From: Exophiala sp. HKRS030
Lineage: Eukaryota; Ascomycota; Eurotiomycetes; Chaetothyriales; Herpotrichiellaceae
Direction of reading: 5' to 3'
NCBI GenBank assembly: GCA_023897205.1
Contig: JAHWDD010000005.1
Span: 4,340,001-4,404,000, forward strand
Length of the DNA: 64,000 nt
Of the stretch, positions 20,532 to 32,796 are shown one piece after another. Within the stretch, counting starts at the first letter, position 1, and every line of letters starts with the position of its first letter. Both the position numbers and the translations under genes were made by a program. The notes under the pieces are model-generated. The model ran no database searches, was not told the origin of the DNA, and worked only from the letters and a program-made list of their open reading frames with translations.

Positions 20532-23392
20532 CTATAACAACATGACAACATCCTCCTCCACCGCAGATCCCTTATCTGCACGCAGCCCAATGCCGCCAAC
20601 ATCACCCATCTCCCTCAAAGTGTACTCAATCAAATAACTTTCATCCAGCAACTCATCCATCCTCTTATAATGCCTATCCGTATAAACCTCCAACGCTCTG
20701 AGTAAATCCCTAATCCCTCCTCCGCCCACACTCCGGTCCTTGGCCATATCCACAAACACGTTCGCTGGGAACCGCTTGAAGACGCAATTCAGCACGCGCT
20801 GCGCCACCGTCGCCGTGCGTGCGTTAGTGTTCCAGTCCCGCACCCGCTCGAGCAGGCTGTATAGTTGCACATGGTCGAGAGAAGCGATGACGTCGTCAAC
20901 GGATGATTTGCCTGTGATGCTGGTGCTGTCGCGTTCCGCTTCGGGCAGGCTGACGACGTCTTGGAAGATGCGCAGAAGTCGGCCGGGGTGGTTGAGCGTC
21001 AGTGAGAGGACGATGGCTTCGCGGTAGTTCTTCGCGTGTATGTGGTTTTGCAGCGTTTGGTCTTGTTCGATGCGTGCGCTGGCCTTGAGGGATGCCGTCT
21101 GTGCGGTCTGAAGGGTCGTGTCGCGCCAGAATGTCAGGGTGGCGTCAGCCGCACCGGAGATAAGTGGGTATGGTTGGTGGGTTGGTGGTGCGCTCTTTTT
21201 GGGCTTGGAGGTGGAGATGGACTTGGAAATGTTGGTATAGGATGTGGGTGAAGTCAAAGACCAGACTCGGTCGGTGTGGTTGTCCAGCGTGGCGAGGAGG
21301 TGGTCGCTATCGGCTGATGAATATGGCGACCAGAGCTTGATGAGCGTGTCGGCGGATGCTGAGGCGATCAGAGGGTGGGTGTTATGCTGGGGTTGTCGTT
21401 GTACGATATTAGAGTCGGCGTCCTCTGCTGATGTTGACGGTGGTGGCGTCGAGGGTGGGAGCCAGAGGACCTTGAGCACGGAATTGCTGTGTCCTTCGAA
21501 TGTCTGCAGACACGTATACGTGGATAGCGACCACACTTTGACTGTGCGGTCCCCTGAGCCGCTGACGAGGAGCCCACGATTCCCGCTTGATCCGCCCTCG
21601 GACAGATTGAGCGGTGGTGTACCTGCCGGTGAAAACCGGACTGACCAAACGCCTCGCTTGTGGCCTCGAAGGATACCAGTTACGGATCCGTCTTCCAATG
21701 ACCAGATTTTTATCGTTCGATCTTGGGAGGCAGACGCGAAAAGAGGTGCAATCGCAGATGCATCAAGGGCGTTGATATCCTTGTCGTGGGCTACTCGGGT
21801 GAAGAGTGCTTTTGCGCCTGTATACGGTTCGCTAAGTGATGATGAATACTTCAATTTCGAGGTATCCCACCGCTTGATAGTCCTGTCCTGCGAGCCAGTG
21901 AGCAAAAATGCCGGAGCATGATCTGCAGGGCTTCTGAGTGCTGGGCCATCAATTGGGGGCTTCTTGGTAAAGCGATTGCGCCTAACGACTCTGCATGGCC
22001 GGCGAAGATGGCAAAGCATTGGTAAGACGATGTACTGGGGTCAAGTCTCCATAGTCTAGCGGTGTTGTCTTTGGCGCCAGTAGCAAGCCAATGACCGGAC
22101 CAGTCCACATCCAGACAAATGATGATATCTTCATGCCCTTCGAGTACAGCAACGTCACCACCAAATGCATTTGAATCAGTTGAATTGTCAGTTGACGATT
22201 CTGTGATGGAGACAAGCTTGATGCTTTCGGTGTTCGTGGCGAGAGCGAGCAAGGATCTATCGGGGCCAATGCAGGCCATGTCAATAACCTCGTCGTAATT
22301 TCCAGAAATCGTCCGAACTGTATCCAGCACTTCTATCGATGCTGACTCGATATCTGTTTGTAACTTTGATACATCATGAATTCTAAATGTCTGGTCTTGA
22401 TGGACCGAAAGGAGGGCACGGCCATCGTTGACGAGTAGTATGTTCGAGATAGAGTCATTCTCTAAACCCGGCGTTTGCTTGGGCGTTAATTCCCGGCCAG
22501 TGGATGTCTGCCATAACCTGACAACTCCATGTTCACCACCTGCGAAGCAACATCGGCCGTCTTCCAGAAAATCAGCAGTCTCCAGGACTTCGAGAGCAGG
22601 AATAACTTTCTGCTGTTTCCAGGTCTGGGAGTTCCAAAGAATAATTGTCCTGTCACGACTAGCGGATAGCAGGAGATTTTGAGCCTTTGAATAGCGAAGG
22701 CTGCGTACGACGCTGACATGTGAGTCCAGTAAAGCAATGGATTTTCGAGCAGCCAGATTCCAAATTCGGATCTTGCCGTCTTCACTTCCAGACGCCAAAT
22801 AAATTGAGCCAGAGATTTCTGATTCTGTCTGCTCGCCATCACGACTTTTCCGCTTTCGATTTGGCTTCGAGGTTGAGTTGATGGGCAGGATGTTGGAGTC
22901 GTTTATGAAAAATGTGAGGGCAGAGATGACTCCGCCATGGCCATGAAATGTATGTGAGGTATAGCCTCCTCGGATATCCCAGACTTTGATACTGCCATCC
23001 GCACCACCGGTGGCTAAAAGTGTTCCAGTGGTGTCAATCGCTGAAGAAACGACAGGGGTCGTATGTGGCTTCAAGGTCCTTATGGGCCTGTACTGTAAAA
23101 CCTGAGGTTCGAGTGATAGCGTGAGGTCATATATTCGGAGTGAAAGTGAACGAGATGAGATGGCCAGACACGATGCATCAGGAGCCAAACATAAGCTAGT
23201 AATTGGTTCGCCATCGCCTTCGATCCTGCACAGAACTCTCACCGTCTTAGTATCGATTACCAAGACATCCTCTTCTACACATGTTGCAATGAGACTTCCA
23301 TCCGAATTGGAAGAGATCTCGCCTCCAGTGTAGATTGGTTCGATTGTCTTGGCAGCCTCAAAGGTGGTCTTAAACTCGACCTTTGTCGCCAT
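20532..23392 (-). CDS. UTP13: UtpB-complex WD40 protein Utp13/TBL3 (one -1 break as given)
   Basis: ATG 23392 starts MATKVEFKTTFEAAKTIEPI. Many WD repeats follow, for example LATGGADGSIKVWDIRGGY, LLSASRDRTIILWNS, LATGAKDNTARLWRL, LLTGSQDRTIKRWDTSK, LFASASQDRTIKIWSLEDGS and LVSGSGDRTVKVWSL, then a C-terminal helical Utp13 domain (IFQDVVSLPEAE to the end). With one base added the protein is 953 residues, a usual length. The frame breaks at GGGGG 21955-21959: the first frame reaches GAIALPRSP and the next frame continues PPIDGPALRSPADHAP. One extra base there gives uninterrupted protein, and no splice signals fit. Utp13 is a UtpB subunit of the SSU processome in the nucleolus. Confidence 0.9.
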
Positions 23393-23938
23393 CTTGACTC
23401 TATTGTCGAACCGAAATTAATGCCATGCAAGATTCGGGCACTGCTGGAGAATTTTCCCTCACAAATCAGACTGCGTACAGGCGGAGGTTGGTGTTGATGT
23501 ATTGTAGTTGATTTCTAGAAAATTTCTCCAAAAAGTTGTTCGAGTATTTGCACATTTTGGAGTGGAGCCATAGATTTAAGGTAGACGCTAGTCGTTAGCT
23601 TCCGCGCCGATCCCTTGGCGACTACTTTCGTCTGGAAAGAGCGTGGCCAACATCCATCGACCTTGATCGAGCATAATCGAAGTAGAGTGAAATCGTCCAT
23701 TGTCAACTATCAATCTCTATAATCTCAAACAAGAGGAATCGCAGATAAGAAAGACATTGTTTCAGTATCTGCGGTGCAGACCTGTTAAATCCTGCAGCAC
23801 GACCCAAGGAGTTGTGCAAACTCAGATCCTAGTCGTTAGGATCACTGGCACCTGGTGGTTGTGCAAATCATGTCTTGAGGACAAATCCTTCCAAGACATC
23901 AACTTTAGAGAGGCCAGGAGTAAAATCGGTGTTGGGAC
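23393..23938. promoter_or_regulatory. Divergent promoter region between UTP13 and the 23939 gene
   Basis: 546 bases between divergent starts. A minus-strand 63-codon ORF (23515-23706) and a plus-strand frame with several Cys and Trp (23700-23978) have no recognisable domain, though undetected base errors could hide an upstream exon here. Confidence 0.35.
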
Positions 23939-26297
23939 ATGGGCAGGCAATCTCATCTGGCGAGCTTTGCTTTGGTAAGCACATCCAGGCTGTCATCATT
24001 CAAGAGTACTTGTTTGACATTTTCCCCTTCTTGGACATTCGCACTTCCTTCAGGGAGACGTACAAATGTATTCGCATGTATCTGAAGTGCAGCATCTAAC
24101 TTGTGTCACAGGGCAGATCTCCATTTCAAGCACCCATACGCGATGATGAGGATGGATTTATTCTTGGGCCGAACGTGCAGCACGCCACCGCCCCAGGTTA
24201 TGTTCAACAGTTTAATGCTAGAGGTCATCCTCGTAATGAGGCATCAGAGCAGTCACGCAGAAGACTGAACAGGGCACAGAATGATGCGCTTGCTACTGTG
24301 GGCGTGGTCGTCAAGAAGGCCAAGAAGAATCAAAATCGTTGGCACAACTTGAGTGCCGAACAGAAAGAACGACAGTTGTTGGATGAATCTGTCGCCGGAA
24401 CGCTTTGTAGGTCTCTTGCAGAGCTCTACCGAAGATTTGCGACAAGATGGATCCTCTCAATTCGTCGCCGACTCCTCGTAAGTATCAGTTCGCCCAAGCG
24501 CTGTCAACTGTTGACCTTCATAGACTTTTCGAACATATCTCGATAAGCCCTTTTCGAGCATTGTCCTTGCAGATTGGAATAATATTGGTCCGAGAGCATT
24601 CTTCTTTTCTGGCTATCCTCTAGCCGCCATCTCGGAGATTAGTCAAACCTTCAGAAATGACATGCTCGAAGCAGATCCAGTTCCAGATCCGAGCCAAGTC
24701 TCGAGTCCCTTTTCTTACCAAGATCTTCTTAGATTCTTGCGTCGACAATGGTAACCGTCTTCTAAATATGTCGATGAATATACCTGCTAATAGAAACTAG
24801 TTTACAGCTCACCTGGTTTGCTTTCGAATATCCCTTTCAAGCTTGCTCAATTCTCCAGAGTCTGACGATTATCCCACAGAGTCTAGCGCCACCTTTGTGG
24901 GAATTTTTCCCTATTCGCTTGACCTCACTCTTCAGTTCTCAGGCCCTTGGGTATTCGCAGTCTACTCCGGGAACTCTGGGCTTCATCCAACAAGTTCTAC
25001 TTCATCCATTTGTGCTGGCTTACATTCAAGATCGTGTGGGCCGGTTGCTCTTCTCATATCTCCATGGAATTATGCATCGACTTATCATCAGGCCTGGCAA
25101 ACCCGACCAAGCTTCTTCCATCCACGCACGGCATATCAACTACCCGGAGACTAATGCAACTCTTTTACATCAGCTGAAGGCCAGTGTCGCCGATTTTGGA
25201 CATCGGGATCCTATTCGTCTGTGTGAACATCTTCTCTTCGTTATCTTCAATTCTTGGGAGAGGAATTTTCAAGTTCGAAGAGGGCTCATGGCGGTGGAAA
25301 TGTGCCCGAGCCTAGAGAATGATATCATCCAGCGTGTCACTGTTTACTACATTGGGATGCAGCGTGAGAACCAAACAGCAACGAGAGAAAATCGGCTATC
25401 AGCTCGGACGATGCGGATGATGGCGTTACAGAATGCCCTGAATGATTATCATATCGACCAAGACGACGCAGATGCAGGGACAGACCTGTCGACTGACGAC
25501 GTGGACTCACTAAGTCAAAGCAACGCTTCGACCTCGACTCCGGATCCACAGGACATAGATCCTGAACTGACTCTTAACAACACCAGGCTTGCAGTACCAC
25601 CTGATGAAGATGCAACCGAGGAACCCACTGGATTACACACCGAGCCTGAGGCTCCTATTAGATCCGAGAGGGCGAATCGCAGTGACTCAGCAAACATTGT
25701 GGAAGAGCTGGATGTGGTGCTGAATGAGTCCCGCCCAGCTATTCCTCTCCAAGCAATGCTTGACGGGGCTGCCGAGTCTACAACGCCAGACACATGGGCT
25801 AGAGCAAGCACTCCGATTCCTGGCATATCGCGGGCATCTAGCCTGCCACACAACTTGCCACGACCAGTTCGTCGTCCGACGGACATAGAGGAGAGACTAG
25901 TTTATCGCCCTCGACCCATGCGCTCATCGAGGCAAGCAGAAGACGGGCTCTACCGGGTGACTAAATTGTCGACACACGCCGCTGAATTTTTCGCAAGGGG
26001 ATCAGCGTCTTTAGTCAAGTCAATGTTGATGCTACCTATTGATCTCTTATTCCTCCGGGCTCTGGCTAAAAGCGTGCTCACTCCTGAAAAGAATGCCGAT
26101 GGATCATTAGGGATAGTTTTTTCTGTGAGAAACGTTTGGGGGTGCTCGACATTAGTTCTTTCAAGTCATTAAAGTTCTGGAATGCCTGGTTCCTGGGCTT
26201 CGGACTGGAAGGGCTCATCGGTTTGGCAGTTTGGAGGACTACGACAAGGGTAGCTTTAGAGCTGGGTAGTGAACTCTGTGGCTGGGGTCACTTCTAA
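23939..26297 (+). CDS. Unknown membrane-associated protein, four exons (one -1 break as given)
   Basis: Proposed exons: 23939-23974, 24112-24477, 24524-24750 and 24801-26297. Donors are GTAAGC, GTAAGT and GTAACC; branch sites CTAAC, TTGAC and CTAAT are present. Exon 1 codes MGRQSHLASFAL and joins in frame to GRSPFQAPIRDDEDGF. The first exon is the least certain. The basic segment after it (RRRLNRAQND, KKAKKNQNRW) is followed by helical hydrophobic stretches (LLHPFVLAYIQDRVGRLLF), an acidic and Ser-rich linker, and two C-terminal hydrophobic helices (LVKSMLMLPIDLLFLRAL and WFLGFGLEGLIGLAVW). The second C-terminal helix is only reached if one base is added at GGGGG 26138-26142; otherwise the frame stops at 26172. 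Restored length is 708 residues. I do not recognise the family. Confidence 0.6.
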
Positions 26298-26608
26298 TCC
26301 ATCCAAACTTCGAAGTTTGCTAGAACGAAGCGACCTTTGTCGAATACATGAAATTAATTTCAATTATATACGATACAACTTGTGAGTCGCCAAGCTTAGG
26401 AAGCTATAGTCAAGTAGAGGCGGGCGAAAACCCTTGTATCAATTCGACCCAGGCACAAGGCTGGGAGGCTTGCATGTGCAAGGCTGACCCCGCAGAATTC
26501 CCAGAATTTAGTTTGTCCTGTTTGCACTTTTTTTAAGAGCCCTTGTGCGCCTGCTCTTGGAAACCGATCGTTTTTGGAGTCAACATATCTGGACCACCTT
26601 TGCATACG
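26298..26608. promoter_or_regulatory. Upstream region of SAD1
   Basis: 311 bases between the preceding stop and the SAD1 start on the same strand. No element identified beyond an A/T-rich patch near 26340-26380. Confidence 0.35.
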
Positions 26609-28379
26609 ATGTCCAAACGCAAATCTGAAGAACCTCTTGAATCGTTACTAAACATATCTTCACCTACCAGCAAGAAAGCGCGCGTGGAAAATGTGATTGA
26701 AGAGGAGGATACTACATACACCAACGGCGCAACTGGGCATCCGCACACTCACGGCGCTACATCCAACATTCCAGAAGGTGCTCTGGAAACGACAGACCAC
26801 GATAACGCGGATCATACTCTTGATGAGGAGGAAGAAACAGAAGACGAAGAAGACGGGACAACGGCTGCGCCATTACGGCAAAAAGCACCCACCGAAGGCT
26901 ACAACGACCTCTACCTAGACACGATCAATCGGTCTCTCCTAGACTTCGATTTCGAGAAGCTATGCTCCATAACCCTATCCAATCTGAATGTCTACGCATG
27001 CCTAGTATGTGGAAAGTACTTTCAGGGACGAGGGCCCAAATCTTATGCGTACTTCCATGCTCTTGAGTTGGACCACCATGTCTACATCAACCTGGAGTCA
27101 CAAAAAGTTTATGTGCTACCTGAAGGGTATGAAGTGCACAACAAGAGCTTGGACGACATCAAATATGTCGCAGATCCAAAGTTCACAGAAGAAGATGTCA
27201 AGAAGTTGGATAAGGTTCCCAGAGAGTCGACGGATTTGGCAAACAAGAAGTACAGACCTGGCTATATCGGCATGAACAACATCAAGGCCAATGATTATCT
27301 CAATGTCGTGGTACAAACGCTGGCACATGTGGCTCCGCTACGCAATTTCTTCCTTCTCCACCAGTTTCCGTTGACGGCCTCACAGTTGCCAATACGAACT
27401 AGTACACTTGTGAGAAAGTTGTGGAACTCGAAAGCTTTCAGAAACCACGTATCTCCCCATGAGCTGCTGCAGGAGATTGCGCTGAGGTCTTCGAAGAAGT
27501 TCACCTTGACTCAACAATCAGATCCTGTCGAGTTCCTCTCTTGGTATCTTAACAATTTACATCTAACTCTAGGAGGATCCAAGACGAAGCCGCTATCGTC
27601 AATTATCCAGAAAACTTTTCAAGGAAAGCTTAGAGTCGAATCACAAGAAATAACAGCCAAATCTGATGCTTCCGGCGACCGTTTGAGATTCGAGGACTCT
27701 TCCAACATCTCGACAAGTACTACACCGTTCTTAATCCTGACTCTAGACTTACCCCAGTTCCACTATTTCGTGACGCAGTGGAATCTAAGAACATCATACC
27801 ACAAGTACCATTGACGACTCTGCTTCAAAAGTACAACGGTATCAATGCCTCAGAGAAATCGGCCCATCGCGTTCGCCATCGCCTGCTACACCCACTCCCA
27901 CCCTACCTTCTGTTTCACACGAAACGATTCTCCGTCAACAAATTCGTTTCAGAGAGAAACCCAACCATTGTCACATTCCCATCACCACGCGGACTCGATA
28001 TGTCACCATATGTCGAACCAAATCCAGCGCTCCACCCTCCTGGTGAACCAATATATTATGAAATGGTTGCAAATATCATCCTTGATACGACGAGTGTGTC
28101 CACTGGGGAGGTGAAGATTCCAATGCTGCGGATGCTGCCAACAAAGCCGTTGGCGGTGAAGGATCAAAGGTGGCTTGGAAGGTCCAGCTCCGGGACAAAG
28201 CCGCAGCATTGTCACAGAGAAACGACCTACCAGAGTGGTTGGAAATTCAAGATCTATGGGTCGAACGAGCAGAAGCTGAGACCTTGTTCACGCGGGAGAG
28301 CTATCTCATGGTTTGGGAACGAAGGCGGGAGAAGACGAAACCCACACATGGGAATGGGAAAGGTAAAGCCAGCGCATAG
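26609..28379 (+). CDS. SAD1: Sad1/USP39 splicing factor, inactive ubiquitin-protease fold (two -1 breaks)
   Basis: ATG 26609 opens MSKRKSEEPLESLLN and an acidic N-terminus. A UBP-type zinc finger follows at about residues 130-190 (YACLVCGKYFQGRGPKS, then HALELDHHVYINLES). The protease-like domain begins at YIGMNNIKANDYLN; Asp replaces the catalytic Cys of true ubiquitin proteases, as known for Sad1/USP39. Sad1 is needed for assembly of the U4/U6.U5 tri-snRNP. Two one-base deficits interrupt it: CCCC 27752-27755, where LILTLDLP continues in another frame as VPLFRDAVESKN, and GGGG 28105-28108, where ILDTTSVSTG continues as GEDSNAADAAN. Restoring both gives 590 residues ending GNGKGKASA. The second site lies in a poorly conserved linker but is flanked by clear sequence. 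Confidence 0.9.
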
Positions 28380-28762
28380 AATACTTCTACTATGGACAAG
28401 GAACTCGACTTGTATGCTGATGGCCATGGTTCCAACAATATTCTGCTGATTTCTGACTCAAAGAAGCTTGGAATGGACATCCCAAAGAAGGCAACGGTAA
28501 TTGCATATCTACTTCTCAGTACTTCCTATTCTGCCCGTTCCGTGAGCTAGTCCATTCGGGCAACCACATCAAGCTGTGTTCTTTGTTCCTTGATATACAG
28601 AGTATGGGGTACGTGCACACCCAAGTACCTGATCTCTCGAATTTCAAGACTCTCTCACTTCTCTCCACGAACAGATGTGGGATAGTCATGAGATCAATAC
28701 CTCTCTGTGAGCTTTCACAACCAAAGCCCGTGTAACATGTCTCACCTTCTCTTCGAACCGTT
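28380..28762. other. Convergent 3' region of SAD1 and the Hsp70-like gene
   Basis: 383 bases between two stop codons. No supported gene. ORFs here are short and unremarkable. Confidence 0.45.
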
Positions 28763-30882
28763 TCATACATATGGCCTATCAAAAGCGTCGAGATTTCCGG
28801 GCAATTTTGCTCGCATTCCTGTTTGCCATTCAACCTCGATAAGATCTGTGTCGTCGTTCACCACCCTATTCCCGCTCATCAATATGACCTTCAGGTCGGC
28901 ATATCCTGGGACGAGTATCACCTCGAATTTGGCGAGCTCGTACCGAGGACCGGAATTCCACCAGTGGTGATTTCGAACAACTTTGTTGACCTTAGCAAGG
29001 TTTACCGATATCAAGCAGACCTCCCGCACAGTCTCTCGCTCCGCCATGCTCTGGGGCAAGTCGTCTACGTCGCATGTGGACATGACAAATTGGGCCTTCC
29101 AGGGCCTATGTAGCTGCGCAGGATTCAATTTTGCCTGAAATTTCCTACGCATGCCTTCGTTCGTCACTTCATCGCCCTTTGCAAGTTTTAGCCGAGTTGC
29201 CACGGATATCTGAAATAAAATGCCATTACCTTTCGGATCAGCCATTCTATCTGATCAATGGCCCATCTTTTGTTGTCCCTTTTGTCTCGGTCTACTCTCT
29301 GACCTAAATGGACTTTTGGGTCATATCTTTGGTTGACAACTACTCCGTAACTGACGGGGGCACAGCGCCTCACTATTGGCGAAATGTTTATCTCAAGTTG
29401 TTGAGCACGATGCTTGACAAGGCCTTTCACCACGGCAAGTTGTCTATCTTGAATATCAGTCTGCACTTGTAGCCGGTTTTCAACTACTCACAAGTTTGTT
29501 GCAAGCAAGATTTTCATTCCTCTTGCATTAGAGATGTCCGCCCTCTGACTACTCAAGAAATGTGACTTCAGTCGATTTTGAATGTAGGGAGATGCCGAAA
29601 GTCCCCAGATAGAATGAGGTATGACACTTTCTCGCCGGGGTGTTTTCTTTTGAGATGTTGCAATTGTTCTATAATCAAATTGATCATTGCAGTCGCATGA
29701 CGATCAAAATGCCGCGCGATTGTCTCTTGTTCTACCTCCATCTCAGAATTCTCTATGCCTAATTCAGGATAAAATGACTGCGGTGACAAGCCTGGTACAG
29801 GCAAGCGAATTCTGGGTGCGGTTGACCCAGGGGAACCGAAGTCGTGCTTGAATCTATCAAAACGTCCAAGCATCATCTCTTCAGCTATTTCTTCTACCGT
29901 TCTCGGTAAAAATACATGCTGCATGGGTCGCAAACGCTCGGCAAGTTCACGCTGTACCTCCAGGTTGATGAGCGCAGAACCAATGTCTCGACCTACGATA
30001 GAACTGAGCTTTGTCGATCACAAACTGCGCCACGGGGAAGGATACCTTCCACTTCGATGAGTTGAGCTACTCTCAGGGGTTCACCGATTTCGGACTTGAC
30101 TTTCATGATGTTCACATCCTACCAGAGCGTAAGTACGGAATGGAGGAGCAGCAGAATTTTTTTGGCGAACCGTTGTTCCTCCACCAGCATCACATACAAG
30201 GATGACATCGTCTCGCTCGGTAGAAGTCAGTAACTATCAACCACACCATTGGGTTATTCGAGGAGCAAACCTTGATTTGCTGCTGAGCACCAGAGATCGC
30301 GGCCGCCTCTGCCTCTGTCAAAGTCACAAAGCATGAGTGTTTCGGACCATCTCTTCCAAATCCAGCGTCTTTCATGATGGGTCTCAGCTCGTTGACAAGC
30401 CCCGCGTGTTTCCATGTTGTGGGTACACTGAAATTCCATTCAACTCGCATCGCATCCCATTCGGGATAACTATTCTGAAAGAATCGGGCAACATGATCGT
30501 GGATACATGCCAGATAATCACGGTACCACTGCTTGGCCTCGGCACGCGTGATTCCCTCGTATTCTCGATAACTTGGGTCAAGGTGCAATTTGAAATAGTC
30601 ACAAACCACAATCGCGTTATTGCTCGCGCCGACGTCGAAACCCCACGATCTGACGTGCTTTGTTCCCCTGAGATAAGACAGGCGAGTTGGAACTTTGTCG
30701 TAACTTTCTGCTGTATTGTTCGTCCACTTCTGGAAGGGGATTGTGTTATTCCATGGAGGAACAGAGTATGCGACACCTGTGATGAGTCAGAACAGTGTTT
30801 CGTTGAGGCTGCACCAAATACCTGTCTGGGACATTCCAAAGTCCACCCCAATAACAAGATCTGGTCGTTCGCCGTGGGCCAT
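28763..30882 (-). CDS. Hsp70-like ATPase (HSPA12-like), seven exons (one -1 break)
   Basis: Proposed exons: 30882-30822, 30776-30271, 30215-30171, 30118-30046, 29992-29492, 29443-29230 and 29176-28763; 604 residues after one base is restored. ATG 30882 gives MAHGERPDLVIGVDFGMSQT, the first phosphate-binding loop of the actin/Hsp70 fold. DDVILVCDAGGGTTD (spliced) is the second phosphate motif, and VSYLILSGG the adenosine motif. The C-terminal region (WLIRK joined to GDEVTNEG, then FEVILVPGYADL) matches the fungal expansion of Hsp70-like proteins. At CCCC 29603-29606 the frame breaks within LSGG; one added base gives ASPYIQNRLKSHFL, and the exon phase then agrees with the next splice. Donors GTTTGC and GTTCGC and acceptors GAG and AAG are weak, so some junctions may be off by a few bases. 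Cellular role of this family is not established. Confidence 0.8.
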
Positions 30883-31325
30883 TGACCATGCTGTTGTCTC
30901 TTTGATGTTTTGTATCGAGTATCGACAAAAGAGACGATTGTCCTGGTTGCTCTCGGGATCGACAATGGAGCTTTTCAGGCTGAGCCCCCCAACAATCGAC
31001 CGTCACAACCTTCAGAGAAGTCTGTTTTGATCCCCTCCATGCATAAAAGCAGCAATTGATACCAACTCTCATGTGCACAGCATCTGGCTGAGACACTGAC
31101 AGGGATTCGGAATTGGCGCAGGTTTGGTGCAGACCTGCACCAATTTTGCCTCCATGAATACGAGACCACCACACCACCAGCCAAGCCTCCGTCGGACCGT
31201 CAGCCTGACCATAACTTTGGACGGAAGTGAAGACTTGCAGAGGCAATTTCTGGAATTTGGTTCAAGTATCCTGATCTGTCTGCACACTGCTCAAGTATTA
31301 ATCCCACTAAATTTTGGAAGCAATA
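30883..31325. promoter_or_regulatory. Divergent promoter region, Hsp70-like gene and S/T-rich membrane protein
   Basis: 443 bases between divergent start codons. No defined element found, including no clear nGAAn heat-shock array. Confidence 0.35.
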
Positions 31326-32690
31326 ATGGCGGAAAATAGTCCGGCCACTTCGATCATCCTTACGAGCTCTCAAACTGGTCTTGGATCAGATCCTGATGTT
31401 TCTACAGTACCTAGTTCCCTTACGACTTCAACCAGCGGAACTTCATCTACTATTACAAAGACAAGATCTGACCCAACAACAATTTCTTCTAGCAGTACGA
31501 TGAATCAGAATCCTCAGACAAGTACTCCTTCCACCACCAGCACCACCACCACTACTACAGCATCCACGCCTGTCGGGCCATCAACTACATCGACTACGCA
31601 GGGTGGAGTCCCTCCATCTTCTCAAATTACACCCGGGGGCTCGCATGGCGGCAATCTGTCGGCCGGTGGGGTTGCTGGAGTTTCGATTGCAAGTGCGGTG
31701 CTTGGTGCGGCACTGGCTGTGGCCATACTCGTGGTGTTGATGCGTCGAAGGCATCGAAGGTCAACCTTGGGTAGACGCGAAAGTCGTCCTCGTCACTTCC
31801 TTTCCAAGTCAGAGGCGTTTCAGCCGACAAGCAAACCGACGCCTTCTCTTTCAGTCGTCCCAGTGACAGGACTTCAGCCGGCTAATAGGGTCGAGAATTT
31901 CCTCCCTCATCAAGCCGATGATGAAACAGTCAAGACAAGAGTTCTGACTCTGTTTGATCAAATTGAAATGCACATTGATAACTACTATTGTGAAAACCCA
32001 GATATTAACCTGACACACACTCAAGTGAGTGAGATTTCCAAATATACCACTCCAATCTTGCCGACTCATTTGGATGCTCTCTTGGAATCAACGTATGGAA
32101 AGCCTGCAGTGATCAAACATTGTCTGGGCTACTATATTGTGGGACTCATTGCAATACCAATAGGTCGAGACAGCATTATTCCAAGCGAGGTGACGGCAGG
32201 ATTGTCACTTGCACAAGGGCAAGGCCAACGCAACTTAGACGATCCTAGTGAGTTTCAATAACTCTTGCTTGTGCTACAGGCTAATGCTATTGTAGACTAC
32301 ATGCTGGCAGTATCACGCTGGCGCACTCTCACAGCTTACATACGGCCGGAGCTATTCGACGGCACTTCGCTGCAAGATCCTAACTACGAGTCATTCCTCT
32401 ACGAGCTGGCCACTGACTTCAGTCAGGCGTTTGCACCCTTCCACAATCGTCGGTACGACGATGAGCAGAGGATTAAACATTTGACGGAGGTGTTCCGAAC
32501 TGCCGCCGCGTTGGCTCTTTGGCTCCAGAGTCAACCCTCGACTTTTCAGTTCGAGTGGGGATCGAATGACTCGGGAAAATCATATCCAACTGTTGTCAGG
32601 GTGCCTGCTGTCTTGAAATCCCATGATGAAAATGGAATTGCGCTTCATCCACCTTTGACTATTCAGCGTCTTATCAGGAAACGATTATGA
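31326..32690 (+). CDS. S/T-rich single-pass membrane protein with cytosolic domain
   Basis: Two exons: 31326-32247 and 32296-32690; 438 residues. The 48-nt intron has GTGAGT, branch GCTAATG and TAG. The first 100 residues are Ser/Thr-rich and would be heavily O-glycosylated if outside. There is no N-terminal signal peptide, so the single helix (VAGVSIASAVLGAALAVAIL, about residues 120-140) with the following RRRHRR stop-transfer probably acts as signal anchor. The C-terminal 280 residues are a folded domain found in many uncharacterised fungal proteins (VLTLFDQIEMHIDNYYCENP, HCLGYYIVGLIAIPIG). Architecture resembles wall or surface sensors, but no WSC domain is seen. Function unknown. Frame is intact. 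Confidence 0.75.
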
Positions 32691-32796
32691 CAAGATGTGG
32701 AGTAAACAGGTCTTCGGCCACAGAGTGCGAATATTCGCAGGGATTTCGTTGGAATATTTAAAACCAGTTGAATTACAAGGATTGTCTTTGATTATA

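Noticed and set aside
29177..29229. A further frameshift in the Hsp70-like gene
   Set aside because: A 53-nt intron with a GTAATG donor and CTAAAAC branch rejoins WLIRK to GDEVTNEG exactly as the family expects.
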